Source: Pseudomonadota bacterium (GTDB lineage Bacteria; Pseudomonadota; Gammaproteobacteria; Steroidobacterales; Woeseiaceae). Taken from it: a stretch of 64,000 nucleotides of DNA. Under the pieces are notes generated by a model. It was given only the letters and a program-made list of their open reading frames with translations. It ran no database searches and was not told the DNA's origin. The stretch spans positions 1-64,000 of the forward strand of contig JADFNG010000003.1 of the NCBI GenBank assembly GCA_022563505.1, given 5' to 3'. Numbering within the stretch: position 1 is the first letter of the stretch; each line of letters begins with the position of its first letter. This document shows positions 36,114 to 46,409 of this stretch, piece after piece. The translations under genes were made by a program, and so were the position numbers.

Positions 36114-36527
36114 ATGTTACAGCCAAAAAGAACCAAATTTCGGAAGCAGATGAAAGGTCGCAATCGTGGCCTGGCGCATCGCGGCAGTACGGTGTCGTTC
36201 GGTGAATTCGGTCTGAAATCGATTGGACGCGGTCGACTGACCGCCCGCCAGATTGAAGCTGCCCGTCGTGCAATGACGCGCTATATCAAACGTGGCGGAA
36301 AAATCTGGATTCGGGTTTTCCCGGACAAGCCAATTTCGAAAAAGCCACTGGAAGTTCGCCAGGGCAAGGGTAAAGGCAACGTCGAGTATTGGGTCTGCCA
36401 GGTTCAGCCTGGACGTATGTTGTATGAGATGGAAGGCGTGACCGAAGAAGTGGCACGTGAAGCGTTCAGGCTGGCTGCGGCCAAATTGCCGTTTCAGACC
36501 GCATTCGTTACGCGACAGGTGATGTGA
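36114..36527 (+). CDS. rplP: 50S ribosomal protein L16
   Basis: 137 residues, [19 protein letters not shown] and the arginine of [20 protein letters not shown] in the region hydroxylated by YcfD in enterics. Stop overlaps the rpmC start by one base. Confidence 0.99.
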   Translation: MLQPKRTKFRKQMKGRNRGLAHRGSTVSFGEFGLKSIGRGRLTARQIEAARRAMTRYIKRGGKIWIRVFPDKPISKKPLEVRQGKGKGNVEYWVCQVQPGRMLYEMEGVTEEVAREAFRLAAAKLPFQTAFVTRQVM

Positions 36528-36730
36528 TGAAAGCGAGTGATCTGCGATCAAAATCCAGCCAGGAGCTTGACGAGGAATTGGTGGCCTTGCGGCGTGAACA
36601 ATTCAATTTACGCATGCAACAGGCGACGGGTGAATTGACCAGGAACAATGAGCAAGGTCGTGTCCGCAAGAATATTGCGAGGGTCAAGACCGTCATTAAT
36701 GAGCTCGGGCGACAGGAAGCAAGCAAATGA
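36527..36730 (+). CDS. rpmC: 50S ribosomal protein L29
   Basis: 67 residues, [19 protein letters not shown] and [14 protein letters not shown], a two-helix protein next to L23. Start at 36527 in TGATG, shared with the rplP stop. Overlaps rpsQ by four bases. Confidence 0.98.
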   Translation: MKASDLRSKSSQELDEELVALRREQFNLRMQQATGELTRNNEQGRVRKNIARVKTVINELGRQEASK

Positions 36731-37008
36731 GCGAAGAAGTTAAAGCGATTGATGAGAAGAACCGACGTACCGCCGTGGGTCGTGTTGTCAGCAACAAGAT
36801 GGACAAGTCTGTATCTGTTGCCATTGAACGATTGATCAAGCATCCAATGTATGGAAAGTACATTCGCCGCACGTCCAAAGTCATGGCGCACGATGCGAAC
36901 AATGAATGCAACGAGGGTGATCGCGTTGCCATCAGTGAATGCCGACCTATTTCAAAGAATAAGTCCTGGCAGGTAGTGAACATTATCGAGCGTGCCGCAG
37001 AACGTTAG
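36727..37008 (+). CDS. rpsQ: 30S ribosomal protein S17
   Basis: 93 residues, with [23 protein letters not shown] and [17 protein letters not shown]. The first ten residues ([10 protein letters not shown]) are a little longer than in E. coli. Last gene of the S10 set; 47 bases to rplN. Confidence 0.99.
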   Translation: MSEEVKAIDEKNRRTAVGRVVSNKMDKSVSVAIERLIKHPMYGKYIRRTSKVMAHDANNECNEGDRVAISECRPISKNKSWQVVNIIERAAER

Positions 37009-37055
37009 GCGACGGGCTTTGATGCTAAATCGAAAATGATCGACGGAATAGAACC

Positions 37056-37424
37056 ATGATTCAAATGCAGACAGTTCTTGATGTGGCCGACAACTCGGGT
37101 GCGCGACGCGTGCAATGCATAAAGGTGCTTGGCGGCTCAAAGCGTCGTTATGCCGGTGTGGGCGATGTGATCAAGGTTAGCGTCAAGGATGCCATTCCAC
37201 GCGGCAAGGTCAAGAAAGGCGAAATCTACACCGCTGTCGTCGTGAGAACCCGCAAGGGGGTACGTCGTAAAGATGGTTCGTTGATCCGCTTTGATGGCAA
37301 TGCGGCGGTCTTGTTAAATGCACGACTTGAGCCAATCGGTACGCGTATTTTCGGACCGGTAACGCGTGAGCTGAGAACCAGTCAGTTCATGAAAATTATT
37401 TCGCTGGCGCCTGAAGTTCTTTAA
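37056..37424 (+). CDS. rplN: 50S ribosomal protein L14
   Basis: 122 residues, [19 protein letters not shown] and the RsfS/bridge face [17 protein letters not shown]. First gene of the spc set; no separate promoter pair is obvious in the 47-base gap before it. Confidence 0.99.
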   Translation: MIQMQTVLDVADNSGARRVQCIKVLGGSKRRYAGVGDVIKVSVKDAIPRGKVKKGEIYTAVVVRTRKGVRRKDGSLIRFDGNAAVLLNARLEPIGTRIFGPVTRELRTSQFMKIISLAPEVL

Positions 37425-37449
37425 TGCGGCAGCTAGAACGGTAGTAACG

Positions 37450-37767
37450 ATGAATAAGATTAAACAAGGCGATGAAGTGATTATCACCACGGGCAAGGAC
37501 AAGGGCCGACGCGGCACCGTCCTGCAGATCTTTGATGATCAGCGTGTTCTGGTGGAAGGCATCAATATCGCAAAGAAGCATACGAAGCCAAACCCCAATG
37601 CAGGCATTGAGGGCGGAATTATCGACAAGGCGATGCCAATCGATATTTCGAACGTGCTGGTCTTCAACCCAAAGACCAAGAAAGGTGATCGTGTTGGTTT
37701 TCGCGTGGCTGAGGATGGCGCGAAGGAACGAATTTTTCGGTCGAGCGGCGAAGTGGTCGACATATAG
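37450..37767 (+). CDS. rplX: 50S ribosomal protein L24
   Basis: 105 residues with the KOW motif GDEVIITTGKDKGRRGTVL and HTKPNPNAGIEGGI. Assembly initiator of the 50S subunit. A 79-base gap to rplE is longer than its neighbours but holds nothing recognised. Confidence 0.99.
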   Translation: MNKIKQGDEVIITTGKDKGRRGTVLQIFDDQRVLVEGINIAKKHTKPNPNAGIEGGIIDKAMPIDISNVLVFNPKTKKGDRVGFRVAEDGAKERIFRSSGEVVDI

Positions 37768-37846
37768 GTACAAAGAGGAATATGCAGCGTCGAGAGAGTT
37801 CACCGAGGTGAGCAGCGATCGTCACTGACAGAATCAGGGTTAAGAA

Positions 37847-38389
37847 ATGGCTAGATTGCAAGAAAAATATCGCGCCGAGTTGTGTGAGCAAATCCAGAAG
37901 AAACTGGGTCTGAAAAACATAATGCAAGTGCCACGTATCACTAAAATCACACTCAATATGGGTGTGGGTGAGGCTGTGGCCGACAAGAAAATCCTCGAGC
38001 ATGCGCTGAAAGATATGCAACAGATTTCCGGGCAAAAACCGATTAAGACGCTTGCCAAAAAGTCCGTTGCGGGATTTAAAATTCGTGATGGCTATCCGAT
38101 TGGCTGCAAAGTGACTTTGCGTCGTGAACGGATGTACGAGTTCCTGGACCGTCTTGTGACGATCGCGATTCCGCGAATTCGTGACTTTCGTGGCCTGAAC
38201 CCGAAGTCGTTCGATCGTCAGGGCAATTACAGCATGGGTGTTACCGAGCAGATTATCTTCCCGGAAATTAATTACGATGAGATAGATGCGATCCGCGGAA
38301 TGGACATCACTATTTCGACAACGGCTCGCAATGCGGAAGAAGGCCGGGCGCTTCTTGAAGCGTTCAACTTCCCCTTTAAGAAGAAGTAG
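37847..38389 (+). CDS. rplE: 50S ribosomal protein L5
   Basis: 180 residues, [18 protein letters not shown] and the C-terminal [17 protein letters not shown]. Binds 5S rRNA. Eleven bases to rpsN. Confidence 0.99.
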   Translation: MARLQEKYRAELCEQIQKKLGLKNIMQVPRITKITLNMGVGEAVADKKILEHALKDMQQISGQKPIKTLAKKSVAGFKIRDGYPIGCKVTLRRERMYEFLDRLVTIAIPRIRDFRGLNPKSFDRQGNYSMGVTEQIIFPEINYDEIDAIRGMDITISTTARNAEEGRALLEAFNFPFKKK

Positions 38390-38400
38390 AGAACAGAGTT

Positions 38401-38706
38401 ATGGCTAAAAAGTCGATGATTGCGCGTGAGACCAAACGTGCGAAGTTAGTGAAAAGGTACGCCACGAGGCGTACGGCGCTCAAAGAGCTCATTCACAACA
38501 TCAACACCAGTGACGAAGATCGAGCCGTTGCGCAGGAGAAGCTAAATGCCTTGCCGCGTGATTCGAGTCCGTCGCGGAAAAGAAACCGTTGTTCGATCAC
38601 GGGCCGTCCACACGGCGTTTATAGCAAGTTCGGCCTGGGCCGCAACAAACTTCGGGAAGCTGCAATGAACGGTGAGATTCCGGGGCTGACGAAGGCAAGC
38701 TGGTAG
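38401..38706 (+). CDS. rpsN: 30S ribosomal protein S14 (zinc-free form)
   Basis: 101 residues with [14 protein letters not shown] and [18 protein letters not shown]. It lacks the CxxC pairs of the zinc form, so this is the long zinc-independent S14 usual in Gammaproteobacteria. Confidence 0.99.
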   Translation: MAKKSMIARETKRAKLVKRYATRRTALKELIHNINTSDEDRAVAQEKLNALPRDSSPSRKRNRCSITGRPHGVYSKFGLGRNKLREAAMNGEIPGLTKASW

Positions 38707-38719
38707 GCGGAGAAGAACT

Positions 38720-39115
38720 ATGAGTATGACTGATCCAATCGCTGACATGCTGACACGCATACGTAATGGTCAGCGGGCGAACAAGGTAAGCGTTTCCATG
38801 CCGTCTTCCGGCGTCAAGGTTTCGGTAGCGAAAGTGCTGCAGGACGAGGGATACATTACGGGTTTCTCGACCGAGACAGAAGGCGTGAAGAGCGATCTCA
38901 CGGTCGATCTCAAGTATTTTGAGGGTTTGCCGGTGATCGAAAAGATCGACCGCGTGAGCAAGCCGGGCCTGCGTATTTATCGCGGCAAGGAAGATATGCC
39001 CAATGTATTGGGTGGGCTGGGTATTGCCATTGTTTCGACGTCAGCGGGCGTCATGAGCGACCGGCAAGCCAGAGAGCAAGGTATTGGTGGTGAGGTTCTT
39101 TGCATCGTTTCCTGA
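38720..39115 (+). CDS. rpsH: 30S ribosomal protein S8
   Basis: 131 residues, [17 protein letters not shown] and the C-terminal [19 protein letters not shown]. In E. coli S8 represses the spc operon by binding mRNA near rplE; the corresponding site was not evaluated here. Confidence 0.99.
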   Translation: MSMTDPIADMLTRIRNGQRANKVSVSMPSSGVKVSVAKVLQDEGYITGFSTETEGVKSDLTVDLKYFEGLPVIEKIDRVSKPGLRIYRGKEDMPNVLGGLGIAIVSTSAGVMSDRQAREQGIGGEVLCIVS

Positions 39116-39147
39116 TGCGTTGAACCCCTGTCGAACGAGACACAATT

Positions 39148-39681
39148 ATGTCCAGAGTTGCAAAAGAACCTGTTGAAATAGTCAAAGGCGTTGATTACAG
39201 CCTGAGTGGATCAACGGTGACCATGAAGGGCCCGAAAGGCACGTTGTCGCTGGAATTGAATTCAGAGGTCGAGCTTTCGCAGGAAGAAAACATGCTTTCT
39301 GTCAAGGCACGTTCAGGATCTCGCTTTTCGACCGCTATGGCGGGTACGACACGGGCGTTGCTGGCGAATATGGTGACAGGCGTTACCGCCGGTTTTGAAA
39401 AGAAGCTGGAGCTGGTTGGAGTGGGCTATCGGGCTCAGGTACAAGGCAAGAAGCTTAATTTGACACTCGGCTTCTCACACCCGGTCGTCTTCGACGTTCC
39501 CGAGGGCATTACCGTTGAGACGCCCAGCCAGACAGAAGTGGTCATCAGCGGCACAGATAAACAGAAAGTTGGTGGCGTTGCGGCAGACATCCGTCGCTTC
39601 CGCCCGCCGGAGCCTTATAAAGGCAAGGGCGTTCGTTATGCGGGTGAGCACGTTGTAAGGAAGGAAGCGAAAAAGAAATAA
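39148..39681 (+). CDS. rplF: 50S ribosomal protein L6
   Basis: 177 residues, two L6 repeats, ending with the signature [19 protein letters not shown] near the sarcin-ricin loop contact. Normal spacing to neighbours. Confidence 0.99.
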   Translation: MSRVAKEPVEIVKGVDYSLSGSTVTMKGPKGTLSLELNSEVELSQEENMLSVKARSGSRFSTAMAGTTRALLANMVTGVTAGFEKKLELVGVGYRAQVQGKKLNLTLGFSHPVVFDVPEGITVETPSQTEVVISGTDKQKVGGVAADIRRFRPPEPYKGKGVRYAGEHVVRKEAKKK

Positions 39682-39720
39682 ACCTGCAAGTGCAGAGTTG
39701 ATTATTTATTCGAGACAATA

Positions 39721-40080
39721 ATGAAACTGGATAAGAAACAAAATCGCTTGCGTCGTGCCAGAAAGGTTCGCGCGAAGATCTCAGAGTTGGCAGTGAATCG
39801 CCTGAGCGTTCACCGCACGCCACGCCACATCTACGCGCAGATTATCGGGCCGGATGGCGGCACTGTTGTGGCGTCTGCATCGACTCTTGAAAAGGACGTT
39901 CGCAAGGGCACCAAGAGCACTGGCAACATTGCAGCAGCGGCTATTGTTGGTGCAAGAATTGCCGAGAAGGCGAAAGCAGCCGGTATTGATACCGTTGCAT
40001 TCGACCGATCGGGTTTTCGTTATCACGGCCGCGTTATGGCACTGGCCGATGCCGCTCGTGAAGCGGGTTTGAAATTCTAG
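39721..40080 (+). CDS. rplR: 50S ribosomal protein L18
   Basis: 119 residues, [20 protein letters not shown] at the basic N-terminus and [20 protein letters not shown] at the end. Binds 5S rRNA with L5. Confidence 0.99.
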   Translation: MKLDKKQNRLRRARKVRAKISELAVNRLSVHRTPRHIYAQIIGPDGGTVVASASTLEKDVRKGTKSTGNIAAAAIVGARIAEKAKAAGIDTVAFDRSGFRYHGRVMALADAAREAGLKF

Positions 40081-40126
40081 GCAGGAATTACTAGGTATCC
40101 CGTAGTGGGATGACCAGGATCAAGTT

Positions 40127-40633
40127 ATGGCAAGAATGGAACGAGGACCGAATACAGACGACTTTCTGGAGAAGTTGGTCACTGTCAATCGTGTAGCAAA
40201 GGTCGTGAAGGGTGGGCGCCAGTTTGGCTTTACCGCATTGACCGTTGTTGGTGATGGCAAAGGACGGGTTGGCTTCGGTTATGGCAAGGCGCGTGAAGTG
40301 CCGATTGCCATCCAGAAAGCGATGCAGGCGGCACGCAATAATATGATCAAAATTCACCTGACGAACGACACGCTGCAATACGCGAAGAAAGGACGTCACG
40401 GCGCGACTAATGTGTACATGCAGCCCGCATCTGAAGGTACCGGAATTATCGCAGGTGGCGCCATGCGCGCTGTCTTCGAGTGTGCGGGTGTCAAGAACGT
40501 ACTGGCCAAGAGCTATGGATCGCGAAACCCGATCAACGTTGTTCGCGCAACCATTTCGGCACTCGATCAAATTCATTCACCGCGGCAAATTGCAGCAAAA
40601 CGCGGCAAGAAGATTAAAGAAATCCTGGCCTGA
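40127..40633 (+). CDS. rpsE: 30S ribosomal protein S5
   Basis: 168 residues. Double-stranded RNA-binding part [19 protein letters not shown] and [20 protein letters not shown]. Decoding-fidelity protein beside S4. 46 bases after rplR. Confidence 0.99.
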   Translation: MARMERGPNTDDFLEKLVTVNRVAKVVKGGRQFGFTALTVVGDGKGRVGFGYGKAREVPIAIQKAMQAARNNMIKIHLTNDTLQYAKKGRHGATNVYMQPASEGTGIIAGGAMRAVFECAGVKNVLAKSYGSRNPINVVRATISALDQIHSPRQIAAKRGKKIKEILA

Positions 40634-40663
40634 CAGGTCGGACTGTTTATAGAGATTAGAACG

Positions 40664-40852
40664 ATGGCGACACAGAAGATGTTGAAAGTAACGCTCTTGA
40701 AAAGCAAACACGGTCGGCTGAAACGCCACCGTGCCTGTGTTGCGGGTTTGGGCTTGAGAAAAATTCGCCAGACCGTAATCGTTGTGGATACGCCAGAGAA
40801 TCGCGGCATGATCAACAAGGTGTCGTATCTCGTGTCGGTAGAGGAAGTTTGA
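40664..40852 (+). CDS. rpmD: 50S ribosomal protein L30
   Basis: 62 residues, [20 protein letters not shown] and [16 protein letters not shown], the short bacterial L30. One base separates it from rplO. Confidence 0.98.
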   Translation: MATQKMLKVTLLKSKHGRLKRHRACVAGLGLRKIRQTVIVVDTPENRGMINKVSYLVSVEEV

Positions 40853-40853
40853 C

Positions 40854-41288
40854 ATGCGGCTGAATACATTATCGCCTGGTAAAGGCGCAAAAAGGGTCGC
40901 GAAGCGACGGGGGCGAGGCCACTCGGCAGGTCAGGGCAAGACCTGTGGCCGTGGCCAGAAGGGCCAGCACGCCCGTTCCGGCGGTTACCACAAGGTGGGT
41001 TTTGAAGGCGGCCAGATGCCGCTGCAGCGTCGATTGCCAAAAGTCGGATTCAATTCGCGCATGGCGGCGAATACGGCGGAGCTACGCTTGCATGAGCTCG
41101 CACTGCCGACTGCCGACGTGATCAATATGGACGTTCTCAAAAAGGCACACCTGGTACCGGCAAAGGTATCGAAGGTCAAAGTAATTTTGTCGGGGACGCT
41201 CGACAAGTCTGTCAAGCTCAAGGGCCTGGCGGTCACCAAGGGCGCGCGCGCTGCGATTGAGGCAGCCGGCGGCAGCGTCGAAGAGTAA
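40854..41288 (+). CDS. rplO: 50S ribosomal protein L15
   Basis: 144 residues, [20 protein letters not shown] then [15 protein letters not shown]. Late assembly protein of the 50S subunit. 24 bases to secY. Confidence 0.99.
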   Translation: MRLNTLSPGKGAKRVAKRRGRGHSAGQGKTCGRGQKGQHARSGGYHKVGFEGGQMPLQRRLPKVGFNSRMAANTAELRLHELALPTADVINMDVLKKAHLVPAKVSKVKVILSGTLDKSVKLKGLAVTKGARAAIEAAGGSVEE

Positions 41289-41312
41289 CGGACAGGTAAC
41301 CCAGGAATCAGC

Positions 41313-42674
41313 ATGGCCAAGAAGCCAGGTAAAAATCCGGCAGACGTAGCGAAAGCGGCGAGCAAGACGGGCGAACTCAAAAAACGCATTGCGTTTTTGG
41401 TGGGTGCGCTCATTGTCTTCCGTGCGGGCACGTATATCCCGGTACCTGGTGTGGATCCAGCGGCACTGGCATCCTTCTTCGACCAGCAGGCCGGCAATAT
41501 GCTGGCGCTGTTCAATTTGTTCTCAGGTGGCGCACTGTCGCGTTTCGGTATTTTCGCGCTTGGCATCATGCCGTACATTTCTTCCTCAATTATCATGCAG
41601 ATGGCCAGCATGATTATTCCGTCGCTGCAACAGCTGCGCAAAGAGGGTGAGTCAGGCAAGCACAAGATCACGCAGTACACGCGTTTCGGAACGGTGATGT
41701 TGTCGTTGTTCCAGTCGATTGCTGCGGCGTCGTGGTTGCAGAGTCAGGTGGGTGTTGTCGTCAATCCTGGCCCGACATTCCTGATTACGGCTTGTATTAC
41801 GCTGGTAACGGGAACCATGTTCCTGATGTGGCTGGGTGAGCAAATCACCGAGCGCGGCATTGGTAACGGCATCTCGATGATTATTTTGGCCGGCATCGTT
41901 GCGGGTCTTCCCGCCGCTGTAGCGGGTACGGCATCATTGGTGAGTACGGGTGAGATGTCGTCGGCTACTGCGATCCTGTTGTTGCTCGGCAGTATCGCTG
42001 CGACGGTATTTGTTGTTTACATGGAGCGCGCGCAACGCCGCATCACAATCAATTACGCAAGGCGACAGCAGGGCCGCAAGATGTACGCCGCCCAGAGCAC
42101 GCATTTGCCGTTCAAGATCAATATGTCCGGCGTCATCCCGCCAATTTTTGCTTCGAGCATCCTGATGTTCCCGGCAACCATCGCACAGTTTTTCGGCCAG
42201 GCGACGAACCCCAATGCCGTCCAGAGCATATTGCAGACGATTGGCGCAAATCTCGGGCCAGGACAGCCTGTATACGTCATTCTGTACGGCGCGATGATCA
42301 TATTCTTTTGCTTCTTTTATACTGCGCTGGTCTTCAATTCGAAGGAGACGGCGGACAACCTGAAGCGATCAGGTGCATTCGTGCCGGGTATTCGGCCGGG
42401 AGCACACACTGCGGAGTACATCGACAAGGTGTTGACGCGCCTGACATTCTGGGGCGCGCTCTATATCGCTTCCGTGTGTCTGTTGCCGGAAATATTCCGC
42501 ATGTTTTACCCCAGTATTCCGTTCAATTTTGGTGGAACCTCATTATTGATTCTGGTGGTTGTATCGATGGACTTTATGCAGCAACTGCAGGCTCACGCAA
42601 TGAGCCATCAGTACGAAGGCATGATGCAAAAAGCGAATTTACGCAACTACGGCCGAAGTGGACAGCTTCGCTGA
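41313..42674 (+). CDS. secY: Protein translocase subunit SecY
   Basis: 453 residues, ten membrane helices, the conserved [28 protein letters not shown] (read in parts), the plug region, and the cytoplasmic loop [21 protein letters not shown] that meets SecA and the ribosome. Forms the inner-membrane channel with SecE and SecG, which lie outside this window. Normal spc-operon position. Confidence 0.99.
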   Translation: MAKKPGKNPADVAKAASKTGELKKRIAFLVGALIVFRAGTYIPVPGVDPAALASFFDQQAGNMLALFNLFSGGALSRFGIFALGIMPYISSSIIMQMASMIIPSLQQLRKEGESGKHKITQYTRFGTVMLSLFQSIAAASWLQSQVGVVVNPGPTFLITACITLVTGTMFLMWLGEQITERGIGNGISMIILAGIVAGLPAAVAGTASLVSTGEMSSATAILLLLGSIAATVFVVYMERAQRRITINYARRQQGRKMYAAQSTHLPFKINMSGVIPPIFASSILMFPATIAQFFGQATNPNAVQSILQTIGANLGPGQPVYVILYGAMIIFFCFFYTALVFNSKETADNLKRSGAFVPGIRPGAHTAEYIDKVLTRLTFWGALYIASVCLLPEIFRMFYPSIPFNFGGTSLLILVVVSMDFMQQLQAHAMSHQYEGMMQKANLRNYGRSGQLR

Positions 42675-42701
42675 TTCGTCAGCGATTAGTGGAGAACGCT
42701 C

Positions 42702-42815
42702 ATGAAAGTCAGAGCATCAGTAAAGAAAATGTGTAGAAACTGCAAGATTGTTCGTCGCAAAGGTGTTGTGCGAGTGATCTGTACCGACGCTCGCCACAAG
42801 CAGCGTCAGGGCTAA
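42702..42815 (+). CDS. rpmJ: 50S ribosomal protein L36 (zinc form)
   Basis: 37 residues: [20 protein letters not shown] with the zinc ligands CxxC, Cys in VICTD and His in [14 protein letters not shown] precedes the ATG. Too short to stand out but in the universal place between secY and rpsM. Confidence 0.98.
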   Translation: MKVRASVKKMCRNCKIVRRKGVVRVICTDARHKQRQG

Positions 42816-42833
42816 AGGAAAAGGTAAAGTTTA

Positions 42834-43190
42834 GTGGCTCGAATAGCAGGCATAAATATACCGGTAAACAAGCACGTCGTGATTGCACTGACGGCTATTT
42901 TCGGCATCGGAAGTACTCGTGCGAAGCAGATTTGCGGAGCAGCGGGCATCGCTCCGGAAACCAAGGTCAGGGATCTGGCTGAACCCGAGGTCGCCAACTT
43001 GCGTACAGCAGTTGCGAACTTCATTGTCGAAGGCGATCTCCGACGTGAAACATCGATGAACATCAAGCGATTGATGGACCTCGGCTGTTACCGTGGCATT
43101 CGGCATCGGCGTGGATTGCCCTTGCGGGGGCAACGTACACGCACGAATGCTCGTACGCGAAAAGGGCCGAGACGCCCGATCAAGAGATAA
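42834..43190 (+). CDS. rpsM: 30S ribosomal protein S13
   Basis: 118 residues, [19 protein letters not shown] and the C-terminal [22 protein letters not shown] start with AAGGAAAAGG upstream. First gene of the alpha set. Confidence 0.99.
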   Translation: MARIAGINIPVNKHVVIALTAIFGIGSTRAKQICGAAGIAPETKVRDLAEPEVANLRTAVANFIVEGDLRRETSMNIKRLMDLGCYRGIRHRRGLPLRGQRTRTNARTRKGPRRPIKR

Positions 43191-43304
43191 ATCCCCGCGC
43201 GGGTGAGCGGCATTTTCGGTTTGCAAGTGCCGATGATGCATCCACCGGCAGGGAAATAGTTAACACAGAAACGGCTTTGGCCGTGATTGAGAAAGAAGCA
43301 AGTT

Positions 43305-43685
43305 ATGGCAGAGACAAAACGTAAGAAGGTCAAAAAGCACGTTGTGGACGCGATCGCCCACATCCATGCGTCCTTCAATAATACGATAATCACGATCACC
43401 GATCGCCAGGGCAATACGTTGGCATGGGCGACAGCCGGCGGCTGTGGATTTCGTGGCTCTCGTAAATCAACGCCGTTTGCGGCGCAGGTTGCCTCCGATA
43501 AGGCAGGCAAGGCCGCGCAGGAGTTCGGTGTTGTGAATATCGATGTTCGTGTTCGTGGACCGGGCCCTGGAAGAGAATCCGCAGTTCGAGCACTGAACGC
43601 ATTGGGTTTGCGAATTCAAAATATTGAGGATGTAACACCGATTCCTCACAACGGTTGTCGTCCACCGAAAAAGCGCCGGGTGTAG
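43305..43685 (+). CDS. rpsK: 30S ribosomal protein S11
   Basis: 126 residues, with [19 protein letters not shown] and [18 protein letters not shown]. Start at 43305 by homology. The 114-base gap after rpsM is longer than usual (16 in E. coli) and contains CCCGCGCGGG near 43193; a regulatory role for the S4-repressed alpha set is possible but unproved. Confidence 0.99.
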   Translation: MAETKRKKVKKHVVDAIAHIHASFNNTIITITDRQGNTLAWATAGGCGFRGSRKSTPFAAQVASDKAGKAAQEFGVVNIDVRVRGPGPGRESAVRALNALGLRIQNIEDVTPIPHNGCRPPKKRRV

Positions 43686-43695
43686 AGGCAAAGTA

Positions 43696-44316
43696 ATGGC
43701 AAGATATCTTGGACCAAAATGTAAACTGTCGCGCCGTGAAGGCACGGATCTGTTTTTGAAGAGTGGCGTTCGGCCACTCGAATCGAAGTGCAAACTGGAT
43801 GTACCGCCTGGCGGTGCGCCCCAACGTCGTCCGCGATTGTCGGATTACGGCATTCAACTTCGTGAAAAGCAAAAGCTGCGTCGTATGTACGGAGTACTGG
43901 AACGTCAGTTTCGCAATTATTACAAAAAGGCTGCCCAGCTTAAGGGCTCCACGGGTGAAAATCTCCTGCGTCTGCTCGAAGGACGTTTGGATAACGTCGT
44001 ATACCGAATGGGTTACGCGTGCACGCGTGCTGAGGCTCGTCAGTTGGTAAGCCACAAAGGCATCGAAGTGAATGGCAGGGTTGTCAATATACCTTCGGCG
44101 CAGGTGAGTGCAGGCGACGCCGTCAGCATTCGGGAAAAAGCTAAAAAGCAACTTCGCATTCAAAGTGCTTTGGAGATCGCCGGTCAGGTCGGTTTGCCGG
44201 AGTGGGTAGAAGTGGATGCGAAGAAGATGACGGGTATTCTTAAATCGTTGCCGGATCGTCAGGATATCCTGCCCGATATCAACGAAAACTTCGTCGTCGA
44301 GTTGTACTCGAAATAG
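43696..44316 (+). CDS. rpsD: 30S ribosomal protein S4
   Basis: 206 residues, [18 protein letters not shown], then the S4 RNA-binding domain [20 protein letters not shown]. In E. coli it is the repressor of the alpha operon. 18 bases to rpoA. Confidence 0.99.
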   Translation: MARYLGPKCKLSRREGTDLFLKSGVRPLESKCKLDVPPGGAPQRRPRLSDYGIQLREKQKLRRMYGVLERQFRNYYKKAAQLKGSTGENLLRLLEGRLDNVVYRMGYACTRAEARQLVSHKGIEVNGRVVNIPSAQVSAGDAVSIREKAKKQLRIQSALEIAGQVGLPEWVEVDAKKMTGILKSLPDRQDILPDINENFVVELYSK

Positions 44317-44334
44317 TCAGGAGGGTATTTACCC

Positions 44335-45333
44335 ATGCAGGACTCTGTTAATGAATTTCTGAAGCCCCGCGTCGTTAAAGTAACGCCGGTTGATGATTTG
44401 CACGCCAAAGTTACGATTGAGCCTTTCGAACGCGGATATGGTCACACGCTCGGCAATGCTTTGCGCCGCATTCTATTGTCGTCGATGCCCGGTGCGGCCA
44501 TCGTCGAGGCGGAAATTGAGGGCGTTTTGCACGAGTACACCAGCATTGAGGGTGTACAGGAAGATGTCGTCGACATCTTGTTGAACCTCAAGCAGGTTGC
44601 CGTGCGTATGCACACGCGGGATACCGCTGAGCTGCGCGTCTCCAAGAAAGGACCCGGTACGGTAACGGGCGCGGATATTCAGCTTGATCACGATGTGGAA
44701 ATTATGAACCCGGATATTGTGCTCGCTACTCTGACGAAAGATGGCCAGCTCAATATGATCCTCAAGGTCGAGCGCGGCCGTGGTTATCGCCCGGCAACGC
44801 AGCAACCGTCGTTCGAAGAACAGACTGGGCCGATTGGTCGTTTGCAACTCGACGCATCTTTCAGTCCGGTGCAGCGCGTCACGTATGACGTGGAGTCAGC
44901 TCGTGTCGACCAACGTACCGATCTCGATAAGCTGATTATCGATATAGAGACGAACGGTACGATTGATCCGGAAGAAGCGATCCGTCGGGCGGGCAGCATT
45001 CTCAAAGACCAGTTGTCCGTATTCGTTGACCTGCAAGGTCAGGAAGACGGCGCAGGCGCGGCAGCCGAAAGTCAGGTTGATCCGATTCTGCTGCGACCGG
45101 TCGATGAACTGGAACTGACCGTTCGCTCCGCGAATTGCCTGAAAGCCGAAAACATCATGTACATTGGTGATCTCGTGCAGCGTACTGAAGTGGAATTGCT
45201 GCGTACGCCAAACCTTGGCAGGAAGTCTTTAACCGAAATCAAGGAAGTACTGGAAGGTCACGGGCTGGGTCTTGGTATGCGCCTGGAAAACTGGCCACCT
45301 GCCAGTCTGCGTCCGGAACACGAAATCGTCTAA
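44335..45333 (+). CDS. rpoA: RNA polymerase alpha subunit
   Basis: 332 residues. N-terminal assembly domain (about 1-235) with [19 protein letters not shown] flexible linker follows. The C-terminal domain (about 250-320) has the UP-element and activator face [18 protein letters not shown] and [14 protein letters not shown]. Complete and normal. Confidence 0.99.
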   Translation: MQDSVNEFLKPRVVKVTPVDDLHAKVTIEPFERGYGHTLGNALRRILLSSMPGAAIVEAEIEGVLHEYTSIEGVQEDVVDILLNLKQVAVRMHTRDTAELRVSKKGPGTVTGADIQLDHDVEIMNPDIVLATLTKDGQLNMILKVERGRGYRPATQQPSFEEQTGPIGRLQLDASFSPVQRVTYDVESARVDQRTDLDKLIIDIETNGTIDPEEAIRRAGSILKDQLSVFVDLQGQEDGAGAAAESQVDPILLRPVDELELTVRSANCLKAENIMYIGDLVQRTEVELLRTPNLGRKSLTEIKEVLEGHGLGLGMRLENWPPASLRPEHEIV

Positions 45334-45348
45334 CGAAGAGCAATAGTC

Positions 45349-45729
45349 ATGCGTCACAAGAAATCCGGCCGTAAACTGGGCCGCAACAGTTCCCACCGCA
45401 AAGCGATGTTTCGCAACATGGCCGCGTCACTGCTGCGCCACGAAACCATAAAAACCACCGTACCGAAAGCAAAAGAATTGCGACGTGTGGTTGAACCACT
45501 GATCACGTTGGCCAAAGTGGACGGTGTTGCCAATCGACGCCTGGCATTCAGCCGCTTGCGCGACAAAGAGGTTGTTGGCAAGTTGTTCAGCGAGTTGGGT
45601 CCACGTTTCAAGGAACGCCCGGGTGGTTACCTGCGCATTCTTAAAATTGGACCACGTGCGGGCGATGCAGCACCGATGGCAATTGTACAATTGGTCGAGG
45701 GACCGGCGGAGACTGACGCGGAAGAATAG
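45349..45729 (+). CDS. rplQ: 50S ribosomal protein L17
   Basis: 126 residues, [20 protein letters not shown] and KFSELGPRF-like middle part ([19 protein letters not shown]). Last gene of the alpha set; the strong hairpin terminator begins 14 bases downstream. Confidence 0.99.
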   Translation: MRHKKSGRKLGRNSSHRKAMFRNMAASLLRHETIKTTVPKAKELRRVVEPLITLAKVDGVANRRLAFSRLRDKEVVGKLFSELGPRFKERPGGYLRILKIGPRAGDAAPMAIVQLVEGPAETDAEE

Positions 45730-45742
45730 CTTCAGGCTTGCA

Positions 45743-45806
45743 GAAAAAAGGGTCAGAAAAAAGGGTCAGGTTTATTTTCTTCGGAATTTAAACCTGACCC
45801 TTTTTT
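45743..45806 (+). terminator. Strong terminator of the ribosomal operon, built of a repeated GGGTCAG unit
   Basis: AAAAAAGGGTCAGGTTTA (45757-45774) pairs perfectly over 18 bases with TAAACCTGACCCTTTTTT (45789-45806). It is preceded by a direct copy of AAAAAAGGGTCAG at 45743-45755. The T run makes an efficient terminator on + and, through the A run, also on -. The same AAAGGGTCAGG motif occurs elsewhere in proteobacterial genomes as an interspersed repeat, so it may be a captured repeat. Confidence 0.85.
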
Positions 45807-45961
45807 GCATGAGCAGTTTCACATAATAGCGGAGCATTATCCGTCGTAAGGCGAGTGTGACGGAAAAGAACCCTGAAACGCCGAATTTCAGTGAAAAAGG
45901 GGCCGTGACGGAAGCCATAAGCCGTTGATTAGGCGAAGTAATTAGGCTATTTGCAAGTGTT

Positions 45962-46339
45962 GTGAAGGGTCTCACAGTGTCTGCTCACGCGGTCGCTTAC
46001 AGTGAACACCTGATTCAAGGAGCCAGAATTATTAGCAACGACCGGACATTCACTGATTGCGTCATTCTCGACAAGGATGCCTTCGATCCGGATGCCGTCT
46101 TCTTTGACGACATCGTCGATGATGACGTGCTGCCCTATTTGAGTCTCGCCGTCGATGGGCTGACAGATTCGGGTGCCAAGGTTCGCAGGGAGTTCGAAAT
46201 GCGTCCCGAGGATGCTGCCAATGAAGAAATGAAGGCATCCACCACAATGCCGGTTGCCACGCTCGATCCTGAACAGCTGGAAGTCTACGGCTGGGAATCC
46301 TCCATCTGGCGCAAGATCAAAGGCTACCTCGGAATCTAG
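45962..46339 (+). CDS. Hypothetical protein
   Basis: A 125-residue soluble, acidic protein with no signal peptide: VAYSEHLIQGARIISNDRTF, DPDAVFFDDIVDDDVLPYL and the end YGWESSIWRKIKGYLGI. I do not recognise the family. GTG start at 45962; another GTG five codons on is possible. The stop codon TAG is the first part of CTAGCCCGGACT, the end of the palindromic element found at 27706. Confidence 0.6.
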   Translation: MKGLTVSAHAVAYSEHLIQGARIISNDRTFTDCVILDKDAFDPDAVFFDDIVDDDVLPYLSLAVDGLTDSGAKVRREFEMRPEDAANEEMKASTTMPVATLDPEQLEVYGWESSIWRKIKGYLGI

Positions 46340-46347
46340 CCCGGACT
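46336..46347. repeat. Solo end of the CTAGCCCGGAC repeat family
   Basis: CTAGCCCGGACT equals the first 12 bases of the terminal repeat at 27706-27717. It supplies the stop codon of the preceding gene, as at cmoA. Confidence 0.5.
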
Positions 46348-46409
46348 GCACCGGCGTCATCGCTAGCAGATAATATCTCTACCCCCATCTTCGCTGGTAG
46401 ACTTCCGCC

